Position numbers and translations under genes: made by a program
Assembly: GCF_013364355.1 (NCBI RefSeq)
Contig: NZ_CP054931.1
Location: 3,472,001 to 3,536,000, forward strand
Reading direction: 5' to 3'
DNA from: Stenotrophomonas sp. NA06056
GTDB taxonomy: Bacteria > Pseudomonadota > Gammaproteobacteria > Xanthomonadales > Xanthomonadaceae
DNA length: 64,000 nt
Shown here: positions 16,491-24,393 of the stretch, piece by piece
Layout of the letters: the number at the start of each line of letters is the position of its first letter
Position numbering within the stretch: position 1 is the stretch's first letter
Notes under the pieces: generated by a model
What the model saw: only the letters and a program-made list of their open reading frames with translations
The model's database searches: none
What the model was told of the DNA's origin: nothing

Positions 16491-18230
16491 TCAGTACTGG
16501 GCGTTGAGGGTCACGCCCGAGAAGGTGCTGTACGCCTTCACCCGCACGTGCCATACGCCGGCAGCGGGGCTGTTGACGGTGCAGGTCTCGTTGTTGCCGC
16601 TCAGGTACGGGCGGCAGGTGTAGACGGTGTCGGTCGGGGCACTGCCCTGGCGCAGGTACAGGTCGGCATCACCGCTGCCGCCGCTGATCGCCACGCGCAG
16701 CTGCGCGCTGCCAGCCGGGACGTTGACGGTGTAGCTGAGCGATGCGCCGCTGGCCGCGCCGAGGCCGGTGACCGGTACGTTGTTCTGCAGCACGGTGCCA
16801 CCCGGGTTGGGCGTGGTGCCGTTGATCGCAGCGGTCACCGCAGCGTCGGCGTCGATGATGCCGGCGCCGCAACCACCCGAGCACGCACCCGGCAACGGAC
16901 GCGCGGTGCTCTTGATGATGCTCTCCACCTGCGCCGGGCTGAGCGGGCTCGGTGCCACCGACTGCATCAGCGCGACCACGCCAGCCACGTGCGGTGCCGC
17001 CATCGAGGTGCCGTTGTAGGACGCGTAACTGGCACTGCCCGGCGTGGTGGTGCCACTGTTGAGGGTGGACAGGATGCCCTGGCCCGGTGCGGAGATGTCG
17101 ATGCCGGTGCCGTAGTTGGAGAAGCTGGCACGTGCACCGGCCGAGGTGGTCGCCGCCACCGCGATCACGTTCGGGCAGTTCGCCGGGACCGACGAGGACA
17201 CGTTGGTGTTGCTGTTGCCCGCAGCGACCACCACGGTGGTGCCACGGCCGACCGCGCCGTTGATGGCATTCTGGTAGGTGGTCGAGCAGCTGCCGCCGCC
17301 GCCGAGCGAGAGGTTGATGACCTCCGCCGGATTGGCGTTGGCCGGTACACCGCTGACCGTGCCGCCGGAGGCCCAGACGATGGCGTCGGCGATGTCGGAG
17401 GTGTAGCCGCCGCACTTGCCGAGCACGCGCACCGGCACGACCTTGGCATTGAATGCGGTACCGGCCACGCCAGTGCTGTTGTTGGTCACCGCGGCGACCG
17501 TGCCTGCCACGTGAGTGCCATGCCAGCTGGAGTTCGAGCCCGGGTAACCGGCCTGGCACTCGTTGTCGCCGTACCAGTCACCCTCGTCGTTGGGATTGCT
17601 GTCGCGGCCACCGCCATCGCGCGCCATCGCAGCGTCACTGATGAAGTCATAGCCGGGAAGGATGTTGGCGTTGAGGTCGGCATGGTTGGTGATGCCAGTG
17701 TCGATCACGGCCACGACTACGCCAGTGCCCGTGGCCTTGTCCCAGGCCGGGCGCACGTTGATCGACGCATTGGACGTACCGAAGCCCCACTGCTCGCTGA
17801 AGCGCGTGTCGTTCGGGGTCAGCGTCGCGCGCATGATCTGATCGACTTCCACGTATTCCACATTCGGGTCGGCGGCGAGCTTGCGCATCAGCAGTTCCGA
17901 CTCGGCCTGGTCCAGCGCCCGGTCGGTCCTGACCACGGTGGCGCCGACAGCGAGCTTGCGGACCTGCTGCAGGCCCAGCGCGCGGCCCTGGCTGCTGGCG
18001 ATGCCTGCAGCGGCAGTCTTCAGCGAGGATGCGAGCGCGGTGGTATTGGCCACCGGCGCACTGCCGTCGCGGAACTTGACGATGAATCGCTCGTGGGTCT
18101 GCGCGGACTGCAGGCCGCTGAGCTGGACATCACCGGCCAGCGCAGGCGTGGCCAGCAGCAGCGATGACAGAACGGACGCACCAAGGACCACCCACACACG
18201 ACGCACACGCGGTTGCGTTACCTGGGACAT
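16491..18230 (-). CDS. Secreted subtilisin-family serine protease (StmPr-like)
   Basis: A 579-residue S8 protease precursor. A signal peptide ends near ATPALA (about 32). An inhibitor-like propeptide follows (RFIVKFRDG to EYVEVDQIM), then the catalytic domain with D177 (VIDTGI), H237 (HGTHVAG) and S409 (NGTSMAAPH). A C-terminal pre-peptidase (PPC) domain spans about 490-579 (DADLYLRQGSAPTDTVYTCR). Export is presumably Sec plus the type II system. It resembles S. maltophilia StmPr proteases; by remembered locus context it may be StmPr2, at low certainty. AAGGGA precedes the ATG. Confidence 0.92.
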   Translation of the reverse strand: MSQVTQPRVRRVWVVLGASVLSSLLLATPALAGDVQLSGLQSAQTHERFIVKFRDGSAPVANTTALASSLKTAAAGIASSQGRALGLQQVRKLAVGATVVRTDRALDQAESELLMRKLAADPNVEYVEVDQIMRATLTPNDTRFSEQWGFGTSNASINVRPAWDKATGTGVVVAVIDTGITNHADLNANILPGYDFISDAAMARDGGGRDSNPNDEGDWYGDNECQAGYPGSNSSWHGTHVAGTVAAVTNNSTGVAGTAFNAKVVPVRVLGKCGGYTSDIADAIVWASGGTVSGVPANANPAEVINLSLGGGGSCSTTYQNAINGAVGRGTTVVVAAGNSNTNVSSSVPANCPNVIAVAATTSAGARASFSNYGTGIDISAPGQGILSTLNSGTTTPGSASYASYNGTSMAAPHVAGVVALMQSVAPSPLSPAQVESIIKSTARPLPGACSGGCGAGIIDADAAVTAAINGTTPNPGGTVLQNNVPVTGLGAASGASLSYTVNVPAGSAQLRVAISGGSGDADLYLRQGSAPTDTVYTCRPYLSGNNETCTVNSPAAGVWHVRVKAYSTFSGVTLNAQY

Positions 18231-18548
18231 CGGATTTCCCTTCTAATGGTAGGAATGCCGGAATCGGCAGAAGCACCGGCCTGAACCGTGGGCTGGCTTG
18301 CGTTGGCGAGGTTCGGGTCCGGCGAGCCAGCGGAGTCCCCTGAACATCCGCTGTGTTGATGACGCTAGTGGCTCAAACCGGACACCACAAGATTTTCAGC
18401 GTCTTTTCAGCAAGATGAAATGTTGGATCTGAGACTTTCCGGGTCGAGGGTTTGTGAAGGTGAAGGAACTTTCGCGCCACCTGCACAGACCTGACTGCGG
18501 AATGTCCTGTCTCGCCATGTCTTTGCTGACATCGGCGTCTGTAGATTC
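18231..18548. other. Protease upstream region
   Basis: 318 bases between the protease start and the next repeat. It is locally richer in A and T (around 18370-18430) than surrounding genes, as expected for the protease promoter on the minus strand. I see no convincing -35/-10 pair or coding frame. Confidence 0.4.
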
Positions 18549-18588
18549 GGGGTCAGATCCCTTTTCCGCAGGAAAGGGATCTGACCCC
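18549..18588. repeat. Inverted repeat GGGGTCAGATCCCTTT…
   Basis: Arms of 19 nt (18549-18567) and 18 nt (18571-18588) pair with a single-base bulge around GCA. The sequence is palindromic and AT-richer than SMAG repeats. It lies between the ilvE terminator and the protease promoter region. Similar GGGGTCAGATCCC palindromes recur in Xanthomonadaceae intergenic DNA as far as I recall; no function is known to me. Confidence 0.7.
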
Positions 18589-18602
18589 AGGCTCACAACG
18601 CA

Positions 18603-18629
18603 GAAAGCCCGTCACGAGGACGGGCTTTC
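18603..18629 (-). terminator. Terminator hairpin of ilvE
   Basis: An 11-bp perfect stem GAAAGCCCGTC/GACGGGCTTTC with a 5-nt loop lies about 50 bases after the ilvE stop on the minus strand. The U tract is short (TTT within the stem end), so termination may be moderate and could work in both directions. Confidence 0.7.
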
Positions 18630-18637
18630 CGGAGGAG

Positions 18638-18662
18638 CAGCCGAGCGTCGGCTCGGCTCTAC
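18638..18662 (-). repeat. SMAG-type REP palindrome
   Basis: The minus strand reads GTAGAGCCGAGCC then GACGCTCGGCTG, between the ilvE stop and its terminator hairpin. Confidence 0.7.
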
Positions 18663-18678
18663 AGTTCAGTGCGGGCGA

Positions 18679-19773
18679 TCAGCCCAGCTTGACCAGCCAG
18701 TTGTGGCGGTCCGGCAGGCGGCCGTACTGGATGTCGGTCAGTTCCTTGCGCAGCGACATGGTCACTTCGCCGGCCGGTGCGTTGATGTCGCCCACCGAGA
18801 AGCCTTCGCCCTTCAGCTGGCCGATCGGGGTGACCACCGCCGCGGTACCGCAGGCGAACACTTCGGCGATCTCACCGGAGGTCACGCCCTGCTTCCACTC
18901 ATCGATGGTGACCTTGCGCTCTTCGACCTTCATGCCACGGTCGCGGGCCAGCTGCAGGATGCTCTCGCGGGTGATGCCTTCCAGGATGCTGCCGGACAGT
19001 TCCGGGGTCACCAGGGTGCCGTCCTTGTAGACCAGGAAGACATTCATGCCGCCCAGCTCTTCCAGGTACTTGCCTTCAACCGGATCCAGGAACAACACCT
19101 GCGAGCAGCCCTGTGCCTGCGCCTTCTGCTGCGGCAGCAGCGACGCGGCGTAGTTGCCACCGCACTTGGCGGCGCCAGTGCCGCCCTTGGCCGCACGCGC
19201 GTATTCGGTGGACAGCCAGATCGAGACCGGGGCGACGCCCTTGGCGAAGTACGGGCCGGCCGGGCTGGCGATCACGTAGTAACCGGCCTTGTGCGCGCCG
19301 CGCACGCCGAGGAACGCTTCGTCGCCGATCATGAACGGACGGAAGTACAGGCTCGACTCGTCGGCCGACGGCACCCAGGCACTGTCGACGGCAATCATCT
19401 GCTTCAGCGATTCGACGAAGATCTCCACCGGCAGTTCCGGCAGCGCCAGGCGCTGCGCCGAACGCTGCAGGCGACGGCCGTTGGCATCGGGGCGGAAGGT
19501 CCAGATCGAGCCGTCGGCATGGCGGTAGGCCTTGATGCCTTCGAAGATCTCCTGGCCGTAGTGCAGCACGGCCGCGGCCGGGTCCAGCTGCAGCGGACCA
19601 TAGGCACGCACGTTGGCGTTGTGCCAGCCAGTGTCCTTGTCCCAACGCACTTCCACCATGTGGTCGGTGAAGTGCAGGCCGAAGCCCGGCTTTTCCAGGA
19701 TCTGGGCGCGCTCTTCAGCGCTGCGCGGGTGGTCCGAACGGGTGACGGCGAAGCTGGGAATGGACTGGGACAC
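18679..19773 (-). CDS. ilvE: Branched-chain amino acid aminotransferase
   Basis: A 364-residue PLP-dependent fold-IV transaminase for the last step of leucine, isoleucine and valine synthesis and the first step of their breakdown. The PLP lysine is K203 in GGTGAAKCGGNYAASLLPQQ. The substrate region YGQEIFEGIKAYR and the phosphate-binding VFACGTAAVVTPIG are clear. Length and the N-terminal extension match the eukaryote-like (BCAT type) group rather than the ~309-residue E. coli type. It follows sufT by 59 bases on the same strand. Confidence 0.95.
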   Translation of the reverse strand: MSQSIPSFAVTRSDHPRSAEERAQILEKPGFGLHFTDHMVEVRWDKDTGWHNANVRAYGPLQLDPAAAVLHYGQEIFEGIKAYRHADGSIWTFRPDANGRRLQRSAQRLALPELPVEIFVESLKQMIAVDSAWVPSADESSLYFRPFMIGDEAFLGVRGAHKAGYYVIASPAGPYFAKGVAPVSIWLSTEYARAAKGGTGAAKCGGNYAASLLPQQKAQAQGCSQVLFLDPVEGKYLEELGGMNVFLVYKDGTLVTPELSGSILEGITRESILQLARDRGMKVEERKVTIDEWKQGVTSGEIAEVFACGTAAVVTPIGQLKGEGFSVGDINAPAGEVTMSLRKELTDIQYGRLPDRHNWLVKLG

Positions 19774-19832
19774 CGGAGATTTCCTGTTCTGGTTGCGGGT
19801 AATGCCGGGCCCGCGTCACTGCGGGCCGTGGG

Positions 19833-20384
19833 TCAAAGCATGCCGGTTTCTAGCCGGGCGGCCTCGGACATCATGTGCTGGTTCCACGGCGGATCGAAGA
19901 CCAGCTCGACGTCGGCCTCGGCCACCGTCGGGATCATTTCAAGCTTGCTGCGCACGTCGTCGACCAGGATGTCGCCCATGCCGCACGCGGGCGCGGTCAG
20001 GGTCATCTTCACGTCGATCTCGCGCTGCCCTTCGTCCAGGTGCTTGATCTCCACCTCGTAGACCAGCCCCAGTTCGACGATGTTGACCGGAATCTCCGGG
20101 TCGAAGCAGGTACGCAGCTGTTGCCACACCAGCTGCTCGACCTGCTCGTCGCTGGCATCGTCGGGCAGCTCCAGCGGCGCAGGCGCTTCCTTGCCGATGG
20201 CATCGCCATCCTTGCCGGCGATACGGAACAGATTGCCCTCGACGAACACCGAATAACTGCCACCCAGCGCCTGGGTGATGTACCCATAGCTGCCGGCGGG
20301 CAGGGTCACGGTGTCGCCCTGCGGGACCATCACGGCCTCGCAATCGCGTTCGAAGTGGACAGGTTCGCTGCTACGGGAATACAT
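19833..20384 (-). CDS. sufT: Putative Fe-S cluster assembly protein SufT
   Basis: A 183-residue protein with a C-terminal DUF59/MIP18 domain (about 100-170: CFDPEIPVNIVELGLVYEVE, then MTLTAPACGMGDI with the conserved Cys, and FDPPWNQHMMSEAA). SufT proteins help mature Fe-S enzymes. Residues 1 to about 90 form a separate beta-rich domain (VMVPQGDTVTLPAGSYGYIT). It stands apart from any suf operon and directly upstream of ilvE. The ATG at 20384 is chosen because the family starts MYSRS-like; an in-frame ATG at 20420 is possible. Confidence 0.88.
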   Translation of the reverse strand: MYSRSSEPVHFERDCEAVMVPQGDTVTLPAGSYGYITQALGGSYSVFVEGNLFRIAGKDGDAIGKEAPAPLELPDDASDEQVEQLVWQQLRTCFDPEIPVNIVELGLVYEVEIKHLDEGQREIDVKMTLTAPACGMGDILVDDVRSKLEMIPTVAEADVELVFDPPWNQHMMSEAARLETGML

Positions 20385-20505
20385 GGGGACCGATATGGGG
20401 CTGCGGCCGAAGCCACGCAAGATGGCATTCTAACGTAGGCGCCCCGCCCTCGCCGGTGCACTGCGGCAAACCACAGTATCCTGTGGGTGACCTTCAGGAG
20501 CTTCG

Positions 20506-20925
20506 ATGTCCTCCAATGCCGCACGTGCCAGGACCGTTACCTGGCTCTGGCCCTTCATGTTGTTGCTGGCGCTGGCCACCGCCCCTCTCGCCTGGATGCT
20601 GATCGCCCTGTTCACCGGCCGTCCGGTCGGCTGGATGGCGGTACTGACGGCCCTGGAACTGGTGTTCATGCTGCGTCTGGGCACGCTCGGCCCCGGCAAG
20701 CTGCGTATCGCCCTGGTCGTGCTGGGCACGCTGCTGGTGACCGCGATCGCGAACTGGGCCATCGCCAGTGCCTGGATGGGCGGCTCGATGGGCCTGAACC
20801 CGTGGGACGCCTCGCTGCGGATGGGCCCGCACCTGGCCTGGACGCTGATCACCCTGGCCAATGGCGTGGTCGAGTGGCTGTGGCTGGCGGTGGGCGTGGT
20901 GGTCGGAGCGTGGCTGGCGCGTTGA
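20506..20925 (+). CDS. Unknown four-helix membrane protein
   Basis: A 139-residue protein with four predicted transmembrane segments: WLWPFMLLLALATAPLAWML, MAVLTALELVFMLRLG, LRIALVVLGTLLVTAIANWA and the C-terminal TLANGVVEWLWLAVGVVVGA. The charged N-terminus (MSSNAARARTV) suggests a cytosolic start. GGAG lies 6 bases before the ATG. No catalytic motif is seen and I do not recognise the family. It stands alone between sufT (divergent) and pntB (convergent). Confidence 0.7.
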   Translation: MSSNAARARTVTWLWPFMLLLALATAPLAWMLIALFTGRPVGWMAVLTALELVFMLRLGTLGPGKLRIALVVLGTLLVTAIANWAIASAWMGGSMGLNPWDASLRMGPHLAWTLITLANGVVEWLWLAVGVVVGAWLAR

Positions 20926-20941
20926 TCACGCCTGTGATGCC

Positions 20942-21048
20942 GTAGCTCCACGCCACGCGTGAACGTGCCTTGGTAGATCCACGCCATGCGTGGATGGGGG
21001 GTAACGCCGGTCACTGGCCGGCAGAAGCGTGCGGACCAAGGTCCGCAC
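20942..21048. repeat. Cluster of REP palindromes downstream of the membrane protein gene
   Basis: Two plus-oriented units (20942-20963, degenerate GTAGCTCCACGCCACGCGTG; 20973-20995, canonical GTAGATCCACGCCATGCGTG) are followed by a GCCGG/CCGGC unit at 21006-21022 and GTGCGGAC/GTCCGCAC at 21029-21048. They fill the gap between two convergent genes, a usual place for REP elements. Confidence 0.65.
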
Positions 21049-21068
21049 CCACCGGATCCAGCCAGCCC

Positions 21069-22529
21069 TCAATGCCCGCCGTCGAGCGCCTTCAGTTCGC
21101 TGACCAGCGACGCCGCGGCCTCTGCACCATCGCCGTACAGCATGCGCGTGTTGTCGGCGTAGAACAGCGCATTCTCGATACCGGCAAAGCCAGTGCCCTT
21201 GCCGCGCTTGATCACCACCACGTTGCGCGCGTTGACCACGTCCAGTACCGGCATGCCGTAGATCGGGCTGGCCGGATCGGTACGCGCCACCGGATTGACC
21301 ACGTCGTTGGCGCCGATCACCAACACCACGTCGGTGGTGGCGAATTCGGGATTGATATCGTCCATGTCCGCGATCAGGTCGTACGGCACACCCGCTTCGG
21401 CCAACAGCACGTTCATGTGCCCCGGCATGCGTCCGGCCACCGGGTGGATGGCGAATTTGACCTTCACCCCGCGCGTGATCAGCCGCTGCGCCAGCTCCCA
21501 GATCTTGTGCTGGGCCTGGGCCACAGCCATGCCATAGCCGGGCACGATCACCACACGCTCGGCAAACCCCATCATCGCGGCCACGTCGGCAGCTTCAATG
21601 GGCTTCTGCGAACCGGAAATCGCCTGCGCCTCACCACCGGCACCACCGCCGAAATTGGAGAACAGCACGTTGCGGATCGGCCGGTTCATCGCCTTGGCCA
21701 TCAACCGGGTCAGCAGGATGCCCGCTGCGCCGACCATCATGCCGGCGATGATCAGCGCTTCGTTGCCCAGCACGTAGCCTTCGAACGACACGGCCAGGCC
21801 GGTAAACGCGTTGTACAGCGAGATCACCACCGGCATGTCGGCGCCACCGATCGGCAGCGTCATCAACACGCCCAGCGCAAGCGCCAGCACGAAGAAGGCG
21901 ACGATTGCCCACGTGCTGAGCGTGCTGGCAGCGATGATGCCCAGCACCACCACGGCCAGCGCCACCAGCAGGTTCATCACCTGCTGGCCCGGCCACGTGA
22001 CGCGCTTGTCGAGGCGGCCGTCGAGCTTGGCCCAGGCGATCACCGAGCCCGACAGCGACACCGCACCGATCGCCGCGCCGACCACGGCCAGTACCAGCAC
22101 CGTGCTGGACGGCTGGCGTGCGGCAAGGTCGGCCAGCGCCTGCGCACTCCAGTGCGAGGTATCGCGATTGGCCAGGAAGGCATAGCGCAGCAGTTCCACC
22201 GCACCGATGGCCGCCGCCGAGCCGCCGCCCATGCCGTTGTACAGCGCGACCATCTGCGGCATGTCGGTGACCGCGACCTTGCCCGCCGACCACCAGGCCA
22301 GGCCGGCCCCCAGCAGCAGGGCCACCAGGATCAGCGGGACGTTGTGCAGTTCGGGCAGGAAGAAGGTTGCCACCGTGGCCAGCAGCATGCCCAGCCCCGC
22401 CCAGCGGATACCGCTGCTGGCGGTCATCGGCGAGGCCATGCGCTGCAGGCCGAGCAGGAACAGGGTGGCGGCAACCAGGTAGCTGGCCTTGACCAGCCAA
22501 TCGAGCAGTTCGACGGTGCTGATGTTCAA
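21069..22529 (-). CDS. pntB: Proton-translocating NAD(P) transhydrogenase subunit beta
   Basis: A 486-residue inner-membrane subunit that couples hydride transfer from NADH to NADP+ with proton entry. The first ~290 residues are mostly transmembrane helices (domain II). The rest is the NADP(H)-binding domain III, with GYGMAVAQAQHKIWELAQ, HPVAGRMPGHMNVLLAEA, VVLVIGANDVVNP and KRGKGTGFAGIENALFY. The start appears to be TTG at 22529, overlapping the upstream stop as TTGA with GGAG upstream. Its partner pntA is 1.5 kb away behind a sigma factor cassette. Confidence 0.95.
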   Translation of the reverse strand: MNISTVELLDWLVKASYLVAATLFLLGLQRMASPMTASSGIRWAGLGMLLATVATFFLPELHNVPLILVALLLGAGLAWWSAGKVAVTDMPQMVALYNGMGGGSAAAIGAVELLRYAFLANRDTSHWSAQALADLAARQPSSTVLVLAVVGAAIGAVSLSGSVIAWAKLDGRLDKRVTWPGQQVMNLLVALAVVVLGIIAASTLSTWAIVAFFVLALALGVLMTLPIGGADMPVVISLYNAFTGLAVSFEGYVLGNEALIIAGMMVGAAGILLTRLMAKAMNRPIRNVLFSNFGGGAGGEAQAISGSQKPIEAADVAAMMGFAERVVIVPGYGMAVAQAQHKIWELAQRLITRGVKVKFAIHPVAGRMPGHMNVLLAEAGVPYDLIADMDDINPEFATTDVVLVIGANDVVNPVARTDPASPIYGMPVLDVVNARNVVVIKRGKGTGFAGIENALFYADNTRMLYGDGAEAAASLVSELKALDGGH

Positions 22530-22846
22530 GCCTGTGGCTCCTTCGGTTCGTCCTTGCTGCCCTTGCGTACGCTCGGCTTGAACATTTCCAGCATGCGCGC
22601 GGTCACCACATAGCCGCCGGCTGCATTGCCGGCGCCGAGCACCACGGCAAGGAACCCCAGGATCTTCTCCAGCGGTGTCTGCGCGTGCCCCAGCACCACC
22701 ATCGCGCCGATCAGCACGATGCCGTGGATGAAGTTGGAGCCCGACATCAACGGGGTATGCAGGATCACCGGGACCCGGGAAATGATCACGTGGCCGGCAA
22801 TGGCGGCCAACATGAAGATGTACAGCGCCACGAACCCGTCACTCAC
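22526..22846 (-). CDS. NAD(P) transhydrogenase alpha subunit, membrane part (PntAB)
   Basis: A 106-residue membrane piece equivalent to the C-terminal helices of E. coli PntA; many bacteria encode it separately. It begins (M)SDGFVALYIFMLAAIAGHVI, includes SRVPVILHTPLMSGSNFIHG and GFLAVVLGAGNAAGGYVVTA, and ends in a charged tail. The GTG at 22846, eight bases after AGGAG, fits better than the TTG at 22852, which sits too close to it. It is translationally coupled to pntB. The promoter should lie in the 97-base gap to the divergent sigma factor gene. Confidence 0.9.
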   Translation of the reverse strand: MSDGFVALYIFMLAAIAGHVIISRVPVILHTPLMSGSNFIHGIVLIGAMVVLGHAQTPLEKILGFLAVVLGAGNAAGGYVVTARMLEMFKPSVRKGSKDEPKEPQA

Positions 22847-22943
22847 CGGCAACGCTCCTGCTCTGTCTTCGTCGCCCCATCATAACCACGGGCTGAACCC
22901 CGCGCGCGTTCCGGTCAACCACGGCGGCGCTCACGCGTTGTCG

Positions 22944-23528
22944 ATGGTGACCCCTGCCGAGGAATCGTACCCTGTGCTGGTGAGCAGCCCTGTCCCTTCA
23001 ACCACCGATGCCGACGCCGTTCCGGCCTCGCTGGAGGTGTTCCTCGCCAGCGTCGGGCCACGCGCCTTCCGCTTCGCCGAGGCTGGCCTGCGCCAGCGTG
23101 ATGACGCGCTGGATGCGGTACAGGACGCCCTGCTGCGCATGTTGGACTATGCCGACAAGCCCGCTGCCGAGTGGGCGCCGTTGTTCTGGAGCATCCTGCG
23201 CCGGCGGGTGATCGACGTGCAGCGTCGCGGCCGCTTCCGGCTGCCGTTCTGGCGCGACAACCAGGATGCGGATGGCGGCGAGATCGACTGGGCCGACCCC
23301 GGCCCGGACCCTTCGCAGGCCCACGAGCAGCGCCAGCAGTACCAGCAGCTGGTGCAGGCACTGCGCAACCTGCCCGCCCGACAGCGCGAAGCCTTCACCC
23401 TGCGCGTGCTGCAGGACCTGGACGGCGCCACCACCGCCCACGCCATGGGCTGCAGCGAGGGCGCGGTGAAGACCCATCTGGCGCGCGCCCGACAGGCGCT
23501 GCAGAATCAACTGGAGATGTACCTGTGA
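22944..23528 (+). CDS. ECF-like RNA polymerase sigma-70 family factor
   Basis: 194 residues. Region 2 is visible as FRFAEAGLRQRDDALDAVQDALLRMLDYADK and region 4 as LPARQREAFTLRVLQDLDGATTAHAMGCSEGAVKTHLARARQALQNQ. The order fits a group IV sigma factor, though the linker (FWSILRRRVIDVQRR) is typical of a subfamily found with DUF3619-like and DUF3106 genes. The ATG at 22944 is the likely start; an alternative is the adjacent GTG. It overlaps the next gene by GTGA and runs opposite to the pnt genes on both sides. A GAAC…GTC pair at about 22900-22920 is a weak candidate self-promoter. Confidence 0.82.
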   Translation: MVTPAEESYPVLVSSPVPSTTDADAVPASLEVFLASVGPRAFRFAEAGLRQRDDALDAVQDALLRMLDYADKPAAEWAPLFWSILRRRVIDVQRRGRFRLPFWRDNQDADGGEIDWADPGPDPSQAHEQRQQYQQLVQALRNLPARQREAFTLRVLQDLDGATTAHAMGCSEGAVKTHLARARQALQNQLEMYL

Positions 23529-23851
23529 ACCGCCCCCTGCCTTCCGATGACGCCCTGCGCAGCCTGCACGCGCAGTCGTTGCAGGCGCTGTCGCCGGCCA
23601 CGCTGGCACGCCTGCGTAGTGCCCGTCACAGCGCCAGAACGGCGCACGCCGGTCGCTGGCGCTGGTGGTTGGCCAGCGCCTGTTCGCTGGTGATCGCGCT
23701 GGGCATCGGTGTCCAGTTCGTCGGCCCGGGCGAGCATCCAGGCGCTGCCACCGCGCCGATCGTGGCCGCAGAACAAGACAATGGCGCGCTGTACGACGAG
23801 AATCCCGATCTGTACCTGTGGCTGGGCGACAACGACCTGGCGATGGAGTGA
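23525..23851 (+). CDS. Single-pass membrane protein, likely partner of the sigma factor (DUF3619-like)
   Basis: A 108-residue protein starting at a GTG that overlaps the sigma factor stop (VNRPLPSDDALRSLHAQSLQ…). The cytosolic N-terminal ~50 residues have the pattern seen in DUF3619 proteins (LSPATLARLRSAR). One transmembrane helix follows (WWLASACSLVIALGIGVQFV) and then a short acidic periplasmic tail ending in LYLWLGDNDLAME. Position and topology suggest an anti-sigma factor, which is inference. The next gene follows after 3 bases. Confidence 0.72.
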   Translation: MNRPLPSDDALRSLHAQSLQALSPATLARLRSARHSARTAHAGRWRWWLASACSLVIALGIGVQFVGPGEHPGAATAPIVAAEQDNGALYDENPDLYLWLGDNDLAME

Positions 23852-23854
23852 ACC

Positions 23855-24319
23855 ATGTTGCGATACCCCTCCCTGCCCCTGCTGATTGCCCTGACCCTGT
23901 TGCCGGCTGCATCGGCCCTGGCGCAGACCACCGCATCGGCGCCCGCCGCGAGGCCGGTCCCAGCTGCCGTGCCGCTGCCGAACTGGGAACAGCTGAGCCC
24001 GGCCCAGCGCGAAGCACTCTTGGCTCCGCTGCGTGACCGCTGGAACGGCGCCGATCCCGCGCAGCGCCAGCGCATGCTGTCGCACGGCCAGCGCTGGCAG
24101 TCGATGAGTCCGGAAGAACGCGACAAGGCCCGCCGCGGCCTGCGCCGCTTCGAACACATGAGCCCGGAGCAGCGCGATCAGGCTCGGGCGCTGTTCGGCC
24201 AGATGCGCGACCTCAGCCCGGCCCAGCGCGATGCCATGCGCGAGCGCTGGTCGCAGATGACCGCGGACGAAAGAAAGGAATGGGTGCGGGACAACCCGCC
24301 GCCGGCGAAACCGCGGTAA
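23855..24319 (+). CDS. DUF3106 exported protein
   Basis: A 154-residue protein with a cleavable signal peptide (MLRYPSLPLLIALTLLPAA…ALA). The mature part consists of repeated helical units built on LSPAQREALLAPLRDRWNG, MSPEERDKARRGLRRFEHMS, SPEQRDQARALFGQM and LSPAQRDAMRERWSQM, the hallmark of DUF3106. It is probably periplasmic and highly charged. It is the third gene of a sigma factor / membrane protein / DUF3106 cassette known from several beta- and gammaproteobacteria; its function is unknown. Confidence 0.82.
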   Translation: MLRYPSLPLLIALTLLPAASALAQTTASAPAARPVPAAVPLPNWEQLSPAQREALLAPLRDRWNGADPAQRQRMLSHGQRWQSMSPEERDKARRGLRRFEHMSPEQRDQARALFGQMRDLSPAQRDAMRERWSQMTADERKEWVRDNPPPAKPR

Positions 24320-24344
24320 GTCGCCATCCGCACGCTGGGCCCCT

Positions 24345-24368
24345 CATCCACGCATGGCGTGGATCTAC
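24345..24368 (-). repeat. SMAG-type REP palindrome
   Basis: Minus strand GTAGATCCACGCCATGCGTGG then ATG, between the convergent DUF3106 and pntA genes. Confidence 0.75.
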
Positions 24369-24393
24369 CGTAGAGGCAACCAGCGTTGCCGGG

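Noticed and set aside
16467..18167. 566-codon plus-strand open frame
   Set aside because: It lies opposite the S8 protease, whose catalytic triad is intact; the antisense translation is low-complexity His/Arg/Val/Gly.
20970..22613. 547-codon plus-strand open frame
   Set aside because: It is antisense to pntB and full of His/Arg repeats; no start signal or family resemblance.
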